A DNA stretch of 64,000 nt, taken from NCBI GenBank assembly GCA_937951615.1, contig CALFBH010000001.1:62001-126000 (forward strand). Direction: 5' to 3'. The DNA is from an uncultured Saprospiraceae bacterium (GTDB taxonomy: Bacteria > Bacteroidota > Bacteroidia > Chitinophagales > Saprospiraceae). This document shows, in pieces, positions 9,019-16,464 of this stretch (position 1 is its first letter; each line of letters opens with the position of its first letter). Under the pieces are notes generated by a model. The model searched no databases. It saw nothing but the letters and a program-made list of their open reading frames with translations, and was not told the origin of the DNA. A program made the position numbers and the translations under genes.

Positions 9019-9056
9019 TTTGCCATTCCTTTTATAAAGTTGTAACTTGTAATCTT
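9019..9056 (+). repeat. 38-bp direct repeat, left copy
   Basis: About 30 of 38 bases match 9563-9600, including an identical TTTGCCATTCC. The pair flanks the lone xisI gene in direct orientation. Confidence 0.5.
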
Positions 9057-9102
9057 GGAAAAGATTTTGAAGGTGAAATTTTTTGTCTAAAATCACTAAA
9101 GT

Positions 9103-9444
9103 TTAAGCTACTGCATAATCCGAAAACTCACGCATTTTAGGCGTTACAAAACCGACTACAATATCAGTAGGTGGTACACCTTTATACACCAATTTTTTAC
9201 CAAAATCTATGTCCGTCATATTGCGGTGAAACCATAATTTTTCATTGATGATTTCAATGTGTATCAGGCAATTGTGAATGTATTCGCCATTTTTTTTCCA
9301 GCCTGTGGTAGTGACCATATATCGGCGATTTTCTTTGTCTAAGACAAGCTTAGTCTCCAATTCCGGTTCATTAGAATACTTGATGCCTTCCATGTCGTTA
9401 AGCATCTCTAAAATCATTGATTGGTATTTGGTTGTTTTATCCAT
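9103..9444 (-). CDS. XisI family protein (lone copy)
   Basis: This 113-aa protein has the XisI fold (fdxN element excision controlling factor family). It shows the start MDKTTKYQSMILEML, a GWKKNGEYIHNCLIHIEI strand, KLWFHRNMTDIDFGKKLV, and the family-typical tail GVPPTDIVVGFVTPKMREF. It is divergent from a XisH-XisI pair only 188 bp away and has no XisH of its own. XisI was named for control of heterocyst DNA excision in Anabaena, but most homologues, as here, are in organisms without that process, so their role is unclear. A paralogue without a partner could be an extra antidote or modulator for the neighbouring XisH; that is inference. Confidence 0.85.
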   Translation of the reverse strand: MDKTTKYQSMILEMLNDMEGIKYSNEPELETKLVLDKENRRYMVTTTGWKKNGEYIHNCLIHIEIINEKLWFHRNMTDIDFGKKLVYKGVPPTDIVVGFVTPKMREFSDYAVA

Positions 9445-9469
9445 TTGTCTGTATCACATTTTTCTTTTT

Positions 9470-9477
9470 CAAAGATA
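9470..9477 (-). promoter_or_regulatory. Candidate -7 box for lone xisI
   Basis: The minus strand reads TATCTTTG, a full TAnnTTTG match, 25 bp before the xisI start. A -33 element is not evident. Confidence 0.45.
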
Positions 9478-9562
9478 AGGTTTTTTTGATTTTAAAACAT
9501 GAAGAATTTCATTTGGGATAATTTTCTTATCCCAAGTTGAATATGTAGAAGGAAAAATATAT

Positions 9563-9600
9563 TTTGCCATTCCCCTCATAAATTTGTAAATTGCAGTATT
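9563..9600 (+). repeat. 38-bp direct repeat, right copy
   Basis: Partner of 9019-9056. This copy lies just upstream of xisH and includes TAAATTTG at 9579-9586, a TAnnTTTG match. Confidence 0.5.
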
Positions 9601-9631
9601 CTATCATACTCGTCACTACACCCAAAAACCA

Positions 9632-10045
9632 ATGGCAAAAGACATTTTCCATGAAGAAGTAAAAGAGGCACTAATCAAGGGTGGTTGGATAATCACACAC
9701 GACCCCTTGCCTGTTGCATTTAAGGAAAAAAATGTAGAAATTGACTTAGGAGCAGAGCCTGTACTTGGAGCAATCAAAGAAAATAAGCTAATTGCGGTTG
9801 AAATTAAAAGCTTTATCGGAAAATCCGTCATGTACTCATTTCACGGCGCACTTGGTCAATTTATTAACTATCGCAGAATGTTGAGAAATACCGAGCCTGA
9901 ACGTGTCCTGTTTTTGGCAGTTCCGGTTGACGTTTACGAGGACTTTTTCCTTCATCCTTTTGGCATCAATGCTATTGAAGAAGAAGATTTAAAAATATTG
10001 GTATATGACCCACAGCAAAAAATAATAGTCACATGGATAAGATAA
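9632..10045 (+). CDS. xisH: XisH family nuclease-fold protein
   Basis: This 137-aa protein begins MAKDIFHEEVKEALIKGGW, the diagnostic XisH start, and continues ITHDPLPV. It contains IDLGAEP with D38 and AVEIKSFIG with E57 and K59, the spaced D...ExK set of a PD-(D/E)xK nuclease fold, then FHGALGQFINYR and the FLAVPVDVYEDFF strand. It overlaps the following xisI by 13 bp, so the two are translationally coupled. In Anabaena XisH and XisI are needed together with the XisF recombinase for excision of the fdxN element. No recombinase gene is nearby here, so a stand-alone, possibly conflict-related role is more likely. Confidence 0.92.
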   Translation: MAKDIFHEEVKEALIKGGWIITHDPLPVAFKEKNVEIDLGAEPVLGAIKENKLIAVEIKSFIGKSVMYSFHGALGQFINYRRMLRNTEPERVLFLAVPVDVYEDFFLHPFGINAIEEEDLKILVYDPQQKIIVTWIR

Positions 10046-10365
10046 AACAATATCAACAAATCATCAAAACAGCTATCAAGAATCATCATCATCCGAATAG
10101 GATACACCAATACGATGAATTTGAGTCACAAGTCACCTTTGATGACGAACATGGACATTACTACCTTATCAATGTAGGTTGGAATGAATACAAACGTATC
10201 TTTTCCTGCATTCTACATCTTGATTTAAAGGACGATAAAGTATGGATACATCAAGACTGGACGGAAGGCATTGTAGATGACCTTTTGGCAATGGGTGTAT
10301 CCAAAGAAGATATTGTGCCTGCTTTTCATGCGCCCTATAAACGGAAATATGCAGTATTGCAATAA
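10033..10365 (+). CDS. xisI: XisI family protein, partner of XisH
   Basis: This 110-aa XisI protein is encoded in a different frame overlapping the end of xisH by 13 bp. It has the typical MDKIKQYQQIIKTAI start, GWNEYKRIFSCILHLDLKDD, KVWIHQDWTEGIVDDLLAMG, and the tail VSKEDIVPAFHAPYKR. It is clearly related to but well diverged from the lone XisI at 9103-9444, so the second copy is not a recent duplication. Overlap with xisH indicates the two products are needed in step, probably as a complex. Confidence 0.92.
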   Translation: MDKIKQYQQIIKTAIKNHHHPNRIHQYDEFESQVTFDDEHGHYYLINVGWNEYKRIFSCILHLDLKDDKVWIHQDWTEGIVDDLLAMGVSKEDIVPAFHAPYKRKYAVLQ

Positions 10366-10379
10366 GCATGTATTGTAAA

Positions 10380-10414
10380 AAAATCCAAACCCCACACCTT
10401 GGAATTTGGATTTT
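10380..10414. terminator. Shared terminator between xisI and aspS
   Basis: AAAATCCAAA (10380-10389) pairs perfectly with TTTGGATTTT (10405-10414). T-rich ends on both strands allow it to act for both convergent transcripts. Confidence 0.5.
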
Positions 10415-10434
10415 CCCATTTTGAAATTTTCGAT

Positions 10435-12192
10435 TTACTCGACCAAGTCCAGCCCCAACTCATCCAACTGCTCCTGATGTACCGGCGAAGGCGCATCAAT
10501 CATCATATCCCGTCCCTGATTATTCTTCGGGAAGGCAATGAAATCACGAATCGTATCAACACCATTCATCACTGAACACAAGCGGTCGAAACCAAAAGCG
10601 ATGCCGCCGTGTGGCGGTGCGCCATACTCAAATGCACCCAGTAGGAAACCAAACTGCGCTTCTGCCTCTTCTTTGGTGAAGCCCAATAAATCAAAATTCC
10701 GGCTTTGCAAATCGCGGTCGTGGATACGAATAGAACCACCACCGATTTCCACACCATTGATGACCAAATCATAGGCATCTGCGCGGAGTGACTTCATGGT
10801 TTCGTGGTCGCCATTCATCATGCGTTCCATGTCCTTTTTCTTGGGCGATGTAAAGGGGTGGTGCATGGCGTGAAAACGCTCGCTCTCCTCATCCCATTCC
10901 AATAAAGGAAAATCAACTACCCAAAGCGGATTAAATTGTGTGCGGTCGCGCAAGCCCAATTCATCACCAACATGCAGGCGTAATTCATTGAGTTGCTTGC
11001 GGACTTTTTCTGTTTCACCAGCCATCACTAAGAGCAAATCACCAGGCTTGGCATTCATTTTTTCGCCCCAGGCAGCCAAGTCGTCCTGATTGAAAAATTT
11101 ATCTACGGAGGATTTGTAGCTGCCGTCTTCATTGCGACGCACATAGATCAAACCTTTCGCACCAATCTGCGGACGTTTCACAAAATTGGTCAGCGCATCC
11201 AGTTGCTTGCGGGTATAAGTCGCTGCGCCTTCTGCATTGATGCCAACCACCAGTTCCGCACTATCAAAAACGACAAAATCTTTGCCTTTCGCGACCTCAT
11301 TCAACTCGACAAACTCCATCCCAAAACGGGTGTCTGGCTTATCGGAACCATAACGTTCCATGGCTTCATCATAAGTCATGCGTGGGAAATCTGGTAAGTC
11401 CAGATTCAGCATCGACTTGAATAAATTTTTGGTCAGTCCTTCAAAAGTATTCAGAATATCCTCCTGTGTCACAAAAGACATTTCGCAGTCAATTTGTGTA
11501 AATTCCGGCTGACGATCTGCCCGCAAATCTTCATCACGGAAACATTTGACGATTTGAAAATATTTATCAAAACCAGCCACCATCAGAATCTGCTTGAAGG
11601 TTTGTGGCGATTGTGGCAAAGCATAAAAAAGTCCCTTGTTCATCCTGCTTGGCACAACAAAATCTCGCGCACCTTCTGGTGTACTTTTTATCAAAACAGG
11701 TGTTTCTACTTCCACAAAATCCTGTCCAGCAAGGTAAGTACGCGTTTCAATCGCCAACTTACTTCTGAATATGATATTGTTCTGAACTGGCTTACGACGC
11801 AAGTCCAGGTAACGATAGGTCATCCGCAGGTCGTCGCCGCCGTCCGTGTCATCTTCGATGGTAAATGGCGGCGTTTTAGAAGCATTCAGGATATTCAATT
11901 CAGACACTTCGATTTCAATATCGCCTGTCGGCATATTTGGATTTTTATTGCTGCGCTCGCGCACGGTGCCTTTTATCTGGATGACAAATTCGCGTCCCAG
12001 TTTTCTTGCACTGCCACACAAATCCGCATCATCATCCATGTTGAACACCAGTTGAGTAATTCCATAACGATCTCGAAGGTCAATAAAAGTCATGCCTCCA
12101 AAATCTCTGTTCTTGTTCATCCAGCCGGACAGCAGTACTTCCTGACCGATGTGCGTGGTGCGGAGTTCTCCGCAGTTGTGCGTTCTGTACAT
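10435..12192 (-). CDS. aspS: Aspartyl-tRNA synthetase
   Basis: This 585-aa class II synthetase charges tRNA(Asp). It has an N-terminal OB-fold anticodon-binding domain (residues ~1-110, with [20 protein letters not shown]), motif 2 at 218-235 ([18 protein letters not shown]), the bacterial insertion or GAD domain at ~300-410, and motif 3 near 535-550 ([10 protein letters not shown]). Length and order are those of bacterial-type AspRS. Whether it is discriminating or also charges tRNA(Asn) was not resolved. The start [10 protein letters not shown] is canonical. Confidence 0.98.
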   Translation of the reverse strand: MYRTHNCGELRTTHIGQEVLLSGWMNKNRDFGGMTFIDLRDRYGITQLVFNMDDDADLCGSARKLGREFVIQIKGTVRERSNKNPNMPTGDIEIEVSELNILNASKTPPFTIEDDTDGGDDLRMTYRYLDLRRKPVQNNIIFRSKLAIETRTYLAGQDFVEVETPVLIKSTPEGARDFVVPSRMNKGLFYALPQSPQTFKQILMVAGFDKYFQIVKCFRDEDLRADRQPEFTQIDCEMSFVTQEDILNTFEGLTKNLFKSMLNLDLPDFPRMTYDEAMERYGSDKPDTRFGMEFVELNEVAKGKDFVVFDSAELVVGINAEGAATYTRKQLDALTNFVKRPQIGAKGLIYVRRNEDGSYKSSVDKFFNQDDLAAWGEKMNAKPGDLLLVMAGETEKVRKQLNELRLHVGDELGLRDRTQFNPLWVVDFPLLEWDEESERFHAMHHPFTSPKKKDMERMMNGDHETMKSLRADAYDLVINGVEIGGGSIRIHDRDLQSRNFDLLGFTKEEAEAQFGFLLGAFEYGAPPHGGIAFGFDRLCSVMNGVDTIRDFIAFPKNNQGRDMMIDAPSPVHQEQLDELGLDLVE

Positions 12193-12484
12193 GGTTTTGT
12201 TTTATAATGAATGAATGAGTAAATGTGAATGTGAATGAATGGAGAATAGTACATCCATTTACACAAAAAAATCACTACTCATTGAAAATTTATAATTCGT
12301 ATCAAGCATCGCAATTCTCAGCAATTATAATAGGCGACATTTTTATTTACGTAATAGTATTGAAAATAGTTCGCAAAGGTAAGAAAGGAATGGGGAATGG
12401 GGAAATTTTTTAAACAAAGCCCCGAATAGAATTTTCTGAAACAAGCAGATAGTTATTAGTTTTTTTGACAATAGGAGATGCCCC
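12193..12484. other. Gene-free spacer upstream of aspS
   Basis: This spacer holds GAATG-type low-complexity sequence next to aspS and A/T-rich sequence beyond it. The one short open frame (12225-12413) has no coding character. The only functional candidates I see are the promoter boxes listed separately. Confidence 0.5.
12374..12381 (-). promoter_or_regulatory. Candidate -7 box for aspS
   Basis: The minus strand reads TACCTTTG, the same octamer found upstream of rimP (54473-54480). It would give a leader of about 175 nt. Confidence 0.4.
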
Positions 12485-12515
12485 TTGAATAAACAAGATG
12501 TTTTTTGTATTTTTG
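12485..12515 (+). promoter_or_regulatory. Promoter of the nuclease-fold gene pair
   Basis: TTG at 12485-12487, a 20-bp spacer, then TATTTTTG at 12508-12515 match the Bacteroidota TTG...TAnnTTTG promoter well. The start codon of the first gene follows 73 bp downstream. Confidence 0.55.
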
Positions 12516-12588
12516 TTTTGGGATAAATTCAAACATACAGCTTAAACTCAGAAGTAGTTGAGTATAACTCTAAAATAGTGAAACACAA

Positions 12589-13080
12589 ATGAATGATGGT
12601 GCTTTAAGTGAACTATTAGCTGCAATCTCTCTTACTCGAAATACAAGTCAAGGGTATTTATTCCGAACTGTTTTAATTGCAGGAAAGTGGCCCGCAATAG
12701 ATATTTACGCAGAGGTCATTGGAGATAGTGTCCCAAAGAATTACTGTTTCATTCAAGTTAAATCTACGACTCTGGGTTATACAGCAAGGGATAATAAATT
12801 GAGAATACAGATTCCCAAAACGAAACTTAATAAATTAGCAGAATTTAACGGACCGAGTTACCTGATTGGAATTGATTATGTGGAAAGTAATCCCTTCGAT
12901 TCTAAAGCTTACATCTCTGCAATAAGAGGTACTTACGCAACAGGATTCTCAAGTATGCCAACAAATAATTTGTTGGACGAAAGCAACCTAATCCGATTGA
13001 AAGATGAGGTAGAAACATTTTGGAACGGAACGAACACATTTGACAAGAAAAACAGTACGACTTCAATATTTGATTTATGA
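12589..13080 (+). CDS. DUF4365-like PD-(D/E)xK protein
   Basis: This 163-aa protein resembles the DUF4365 family, which has a restriction-endonuclease-like fold. It has an N-terminal helix with E8, a hydrophobic strand with D38 (AIDIYAEV), and FIQVKSTT with Q56 and K58, i.e. QxK in place of ExK, as is usual in this family. The remainder includes a YLIGIDYV strand. Its stop codon overlaps the start of the next gene in an ATGA, so the two are coupled. Both look like nuclease-fold proteins, and I found no methylase or immunity gene. The DNA is more AT-rich than the flanking aspS. A role in defence or DNA handling is inferred from fold and context only. Confidence 0.7.
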   Translation: MNDGALSELLAAISLTRNTSQGYLFRTVLIAGKWPAIDIYAEVIGDSVPKNYCFIQVKSTTLGYTARDNKLRIQIPKTKLNKLAEFNGPSYLIGIDYVESNPFDSKAYISAIRGTYATGFSSMPTNNLLDESNLIRLKDEVETFWNGTNTFDKKNSTTSIFDL

Positions 13081-13472
13081 AAAATAAAAGACAATTCCAA
13101 GGCTGGCGTTCTGAACAAATTGCAAAGGTTTTTTTACTCAATTCGGGGCTTTTTGATATAGTTGAGAATTTTTCATCAAATTCAGATGAAAAAGCTGATT
13201 TTATAGCTGTTTATAAAGAAATGGATGATAAGAGATTTGAGGTGGAAGTAAAAGCTACTAAGTATTCTAAACATGAAATTCAGCGTAAATATGCAAAAAA
13301 AAATGGTCATTCTCCTAATGCACTCGTGATAGAATTTTATGTAAATTATGATGAAGAAACTGGCTATTTTAGATTAGCAAATGGCAATTATTCCTCTGAA
13401 CTGAGTAATATGTCTCGCGATAAATTTATTTCTGAAGTAGAAAACTATGCGGTGAAAATCGTAAGACATTAA
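13077..13472 (+). CDS. Small PD-(D/E)xK-like hypothetical protein
   Basis: This 131-aa protein is translationally coupled to the preceding gene through a 4-bp ATGA overlap. It shows a compact nuclease-like layout: a helix with E13 (GWRSEQIAKVFLL), a strand with D41 (EKADFIAVY), then FEVEVKATKY with E57 and K59, and a later strand ALVIEFYVNY. The D...ExK arrangement is complete, so it may be catalytically active, unlike its partner with QxK. I do not recognise a named family. The pairing suggests that the two proteins form a heteromer or act as effector and regulator. Confidence 0.65.
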   Translation: MKNKRQFQGWRSEQIAKVFLLNSGLFDIVENFSSNSDEKADFIAVYKEMDDKRFEVEVKATKYSKHEIQRKYAKKNGHSPNALVIEFYVNYDEETGYFRLANGNYSSELSNMSRDKFISEVENYAVKIVRH

Positions 13473-13506
13473 AGTGTTCAAATTCCAAATTCCAAAAAAC
13501 AACCCA

Positions 13507-13543
13507 CAACCCGATAACCCGTAACTCGCAACCCGATAACCCG
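13507..13543. repeat. Short direct repeat CAACCCGATAACCCG
   Basis: A 15-bp unit occurs at 13507-13521 and 13529-13543 (22-bp period), between the end of the nuclease-like pair and the convergent AI-2E gene. It is non-coding. Confidence 0.5.
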
Positions 13544-13546
13544 CAC

Positions 13547-14662
13547 TCACGCCACATCATTAATCCCTTCCGTCAGCTTTTGCACAACCTTGAACTCACT
13601 GAGGAATACACTGCCAATGACCCGTAAAATGGTGTACACCGGAATCGCCAAAACCATCCCGACAATGCCGCCTAGTTTCGCGCCAACCAGTATGACAATA
13701 AAAATTTCCAGCGGATGTGCCATGACACTATTAGAAAAAATAAAAGGCTGTAGTAAAAAATTATCTAACATTTGCATAGCAGCAAAGACCAGCACAACTT
13801 TCGTAATCATCGGTACAATAACTAAGCTGAAATCGGCATCCAGATTGGAAGAAATAGCAATAAAGATTCCGAAAATACCGCCAATCATTGGTCCGAGATA
13901 AGGAATCACATTGATAACGGCTGCAAAAAAAGCAATAAGGATAGCATTGGGAATACTCAGTAAACCAAGCAGTGTGGATATAAAAATAGTGATGACTGTT
14001 ACCTGTATTAAAATACCTCCAAAATAACGGGTCAGCATTTTGATGGTTCGTTCGATGACATTTGTAATTTCTGTTTGATGTTTATTGGGCGTCAGCACCA
14101 AAATAGACCGCATAAACAGACCCTCTTCTTTTAAAAAGAAAAAAGTAATAAATAAAACGGAAAATAATGCGATAAATAAATTGCCAGTAAAGCCAATCAC
14201 CGTTCCAAAAATATCGGTGACTTTCGCAGGGCTAAAAGTAGGCAGTACATTTTCTTTGATATAATCAATAAAACTTTCGTTGGAATCTGCGACCAATCCC
14301 CAGTCGGCAAGTCGCCCATTGATATTCATAAAAAAACCATCCAGTGTATTGGAAATAGCTGTGGCATCTACGCCGCCTAGATTGCGCGCCTGTTGGAGAA
14401 CTAGTGGTGCAAATAAACCAATCAACAAACTCAGCACGAGGAAAAAAGAAACCAGTGTCAGCACTGCCGCAATCGTTGAGCCAACCCTGAATTTTCCAAT
14501 CCGAATCCGCTTAAACAAACGCATAAAAGGCTTGCCAATCAAAGACAAGACCCAGGCAATAATCAGATAACTGACAATATCCGCGAAGTACCAGACAATC
14601 AGCCCGGCAAACAAAACACCCAGAATCGCAAGGACGTAACGTGTGATGTTATTTATAGTCAT
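13547..14662 (-). CDS. AI-2E family transporter (PerM/UPF0118)
   Basis: This inner-membrane protein of ~371 aa has eight or so hydrophobic segments and the AI-2E/PerM family features: the early YVLAILGVLFAGLIVWYF helix, a soluble region at about 115-160, and the later IPYLGPMIGGIFGIFIA motif. Family members have been linked to autoinducer-2 export or to sodium/proton exchange, so the substrate is open. I place the start at 14662 (MTINNITRYV). The frame continues 14 codons upstream to ATG 14704, but that extra stretch is low-complexity and lacks conservation features. Confidence 0.85.
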   Translation of the reverse strand: MTINNITRYVLAILGVLFAGLIVWYFADIVSYLIIAWVLSLIGKPFMRLFKRIRIGKFRVGSTIAAVLTLVSFFLVLSLLIGLFAPLVLQQARNLGGVDATAISNTLDGFFMNINGRLADWGLVADSNESFIDYIKENVLPTFSPAKVTDIFGTVIGFTGNLFIALFSVLFITFFFLKEEGLFMRSILVLTPNKHQTEITNVIERTIKMLTRYFGGILIQVTVITIFISTLLGLLSIPNAILIAFFAAVINVIPYLGPMIGGIFGIFIAISSNLDADFSLVIVPMITKVVLVFAAMQMLDNFLLQPFIFSNSVMAHPLEIFIVILVGAKLGGIVGMVLAIPVYTILRVIGSVFLSEFKVVQKLTEGINDVA

Positions 14663-14712
14663 AGTATGGTAATTGGTTGGTTGGCAATTGGATAATTCTG
14701 ACAATCTTTGCT

Positions 14713-14720
14713 CAAAGATA
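14713..14720 (-). promoter_or_regulatory. Candidate -7 box for the AI-2E gene
   Basis: The minus strand reads TATCTTTG. A TTG lies 24 bp further upstream (14747-14745), slightly long for the usual spacing. Confidence 0.4.
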
Positions 14721-14803
14721 AACCTTTTTCATTAAGTGTAAACACAAATTCAAATTCAAAAAGCTATTGGTAAATAGATCGACAGCTATATTAAGTGTAG
14801 CGT

Positions 14804-14852
14804 ATTAAACTTAAACTTATCCAGTCACTATCGAATTAAACTTAAGCTTAAT
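14804..14852. promoter_or_regulatory. Direct-repeat operator candidate upstream of the GbsR-like gene
   Basis: ATTAAACTTAAACTTAT (14804-14820) is repeated as ATTAAACTTAAGCTTAAT (14835-14852), a spacing of 31 bp or about three helical turns. The second copy contains a perfect 10-bp palindrome, TTAAGCTTAA (14842-14851). It lies 87 bp before a MarR/GbsR-type regulator and within the shared divergent spacer, so autoregulation is a fair guess. Confidence 0.45.
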
Positions 14853-14938
14853 AAGGCAACTGAATTTTCAGAACATTTTGAAAGTTGAAGACAAAGCCGT
14901 ACATTAGGAAAAATTATTCATTCATCTAATTCATCGCA

Positions 14939-15442
14939 ATGGAATTACAGGAAGGAAAAGATAAATTTATTCAGGCTTGGGGAACACTTGGTTCACATTG
15001 GGGCATCAATCGTACAATGGCACAGGTTCATGCGCTGCTGTTGATTTCAGAAAACCCTTTGTCGGCAGAAGAAATCATGGAAACCCTGAAAATTTCCCGA
15101 GGTAATGCCAACATGAATATCCGTGCTTTGATTGACTGGGGCTTGGTATTCAAGGAACTCAAACCCGGCGAACGCAAAGAGTTTTTTGTCGCAGAGAAAG
15201 AAATGTGGGAAGTGATTCGCAAAATTATTATCCAGCGAAAAAAGAAAGAACTAGAACCCGTCATCCGAGTCCTCAATGACATCAGTAATGTCGAACAAAA
15301 CAGCCCAGAAGCCCAGGAGTTTGCCCGCGTCATTGAAGACATTAATCTATTTGCCCAGAAAGCGGACTCTACTTTAGAAGCTCTAGTGAAGTCTGATCAA
15401 AATTGGTTTGTTGGGACTTTTTTGAAGAATATGATGAAATAG
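14939..15442 (+). CDS. GbsR/MarR family transcriptional regulator
   Basis: This 167-aa winged-helix regulator resembles the GbsR branch of MarR proteins. Residues ~35-75 carry the helix-turn-helix (LSAEEIMETLKISRGNANMN, then IRALIDWGLVFKE), and LKPGERKEFFVAEKEMWEV forms the wing and following strand. The C-terminal half is helical and probably dimerises. GbsR of Bacillus senses choline in osmoprotection, but in Bacteroidota the ligand is generally unknown. It is divergent from the AI-2E family permease, with a 31-bp-spaced direct repeat between them that may be its operator. Confidence 0.88.
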   Translation: MELQEGKDKFIQAWGTLGSHWGINRTMAQVHALLLISENPLSAEEIMETLKISRGNANMNIRALIDWGLVFKELKPGERKEFFVAEKEMWEVIRKIIIQRKKKELEPVIRVLNDISNVEQNSPEAQEFARVIEDINLFAQKADSTLEALVKSDQNWFVGTFLKNMMK

Positions 15443-15532
15443 AGTATGAATGAAAATACTCACAGGTTAATTTTTGAAAGATTTTGTCGCGTATCGTTCA
15501 TATTTTAGCTTTCGGAGACCAGATAATCTCTA

Positions 15533-15760
15533 TCATACTTTGAATTTTTCATCCATCTCCTGCATGACCTTTTTATGTGGAATACCTTTCCCTGCATCCA
15601 GTTCTGCAATAGACTCTTTAAGGAACTCCGCTTGCTGAGGAGACAAAGCCCAATCATCATTCTCTTCGCTTAGAATAGCTTCCAGATTAGTCAAGGTGGT
15701 TTCATCTGTAACTATCGTTAGCTTTTGAATGAGCTGTAATTTTCTTGCTTCTAATGTCAT
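15533..15760 (-). CDS. Addiction-module antitoxin-like protein, no toxin seen
   Basis: This 75-aa acidic protein ends in SIAELDAGKGIPHKKVMQEM, the tail typical of small antitoxins of the addiction-module/RelB-ParD-like type (IDxGxGxxxxEVxxxM). The N-terminal half (MTLEARKLQLIQKLTIVTDE) is like the helical part of those antitoxins. No RelE/ParE-type toxin frame is present in the 90 bp downstream, nor immediately upstream, so it is an orphan. It is divergent from the DUF433/DUF5615 remnant pair. Orphan antitoxins can be relics or anti-addiction elements; which applies here is unknown. Confidence 0.7.
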   Translation of the reverse strand: MTLEARKLQLIQKLTIVTDETTLTNLEAILSEENDDWALSPQQAEFLKESIAELDAGKGIPHKKVMQEMDEKFKV

Positions 15761-15872
15761 GGTCGTAATCTTTTTCTCAATATAGTGGTTTTTTGTGAAA
15801 AATGCTTGTAGAATACGATTAAGGAGTTCAATTTATTCTATGCTTCTACCTGCACAATACCGAAAAAAATCG

Positions 15873-15880
15873 TATCTTTG
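15873..15880 (+). promoter_or_regulatory. -7 box directly before the DUF433 gene
   Basis: TATCTTTG matches TAnnTTTG and ends only 5 bp before the ATG at 15886. If used, transcription would begin at or next to the start codon, giving a nearly leaderless mRNA. Confidence 0.45.
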
Positions 15881-15885
15881 AAAAC

Positions 15886-16113
15886 ATGAAATATGCAAAT
15901 AGAATCACTATAAACCCAAACATCTGTCATGGGAAACCTTGTATTAGAGGAATGCGTTGGCCTGTAGAAGTTGTGCTAGATTTACTGCTTTCCGAAATGA
16001 CTACAGAAGAAATTTTGGAAGATCACCCAGAGTTGGAGCGAGAAGATATACTGGCTAGTTTGGAGTATGCCAAGCTGCTTGTTTCTGGTAAAAGTGTAAA
16101 TGTAGCAGCCTAA
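15886..16113 (+). CDS. DUF433 family antitoxin
   Basis: This 75-aa protein is a clear DUF433 member: RITINPNICHGKPCIRGMR at residues 5-23, then WPVEVVLDLLLSEMTTEEIL and the helix-turn-helix-like HPELEREDILASLEYAK. DUF433 proteins are usually the antitoxin partner of DUF5615 PIN-like toxins, and such a gene follows 2 bp after this stop codon. Here the toxin is internally deleted (see next entry), so this antitoxin probably no longer has an active target at this locus. The length is complete. Confidence 0.9.
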   Translation: MKYANRITINPNICHGKPCIRGMRWPVEVVLDLLLSEMTTEEILEDHPELEREDILASLEYAKLLVSGKSVNVAA

Positions 16114-16115
16114 GC

Positions 16116-16325
16116 GTGAAAGTTCTCTGCGACGTACATATTTCTTTCAAAATAGCCACTTTAGGTACTCCAGTAGGACTCCTTAAAATTAACCTCGGAA
16201 ACTTATCTACACGTAAACTCATCTCAATTTTAGAAAAACATCTGGATTTAATTCTTGAAAATTTTGCTACAACTCCGTGCTGCATCGAAATTTATTCAGA
16301 CAGAATAGAGATTCACACTCCATGA
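16116..16325 (+). pseudogene. DUF5615 PIN-like toxin, internally deleted remnant
   Basis: A GTG start 2 bp after the DUF433 stop opens a 69-aa frame. Residues 1-14 (MKVLCDVHISFKIA) match the start of DUF5615/Mut7-C-type PIN proteins, including the first catalytic Asp (D6). Residues ~17-69 (GTPVGLLKINLGNLSTRKLI and the final IEIYSDRIEIHT) match the C-terminal third. The usual middle of about 50 residues, with the TxDxDF acidic site, is missing although the frame is kept. I infer an in-frame deletion that inactivated the toxin. The family normally runs to ~110-120 aa. A very short functional variant cannot be excluded. Confidence 0.7.
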
Positions 16326-16377
16326 TGATGGAGTCTTTTTAGAAAGTTTTGCTGAATTAGATTTCAAGAAAGTTAGC

Positions 16378-16437
16378 CACAAATGCACGAATTAAAAACG
16401 AAGTAGGATATATTCGTTTTTAATTTGTGCATTTGTG
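16378..16437. terminator. 25-bp-stem bidirectional terminator
   Basis: CACAAATGCACGAATTAAAA and the next bases (16378-16402) pair with 16413-16437 at 24 of 25 positions around a 10-nt loop. It sits between the toxin remnant and the convergent VIT-VWA gene and ends in A/T-rich flanks on both sides. Confidence 0.6.
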
Positions 16438-16464
16438 ACAAAAAACATACATGATGCGCCGTTC

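Noticed and set aside
11494-12207. 237-aa plus-strand open frame opposite aspS
   Set aside because: aspS is certain on the other strand, and the frame has no domain or signal features.
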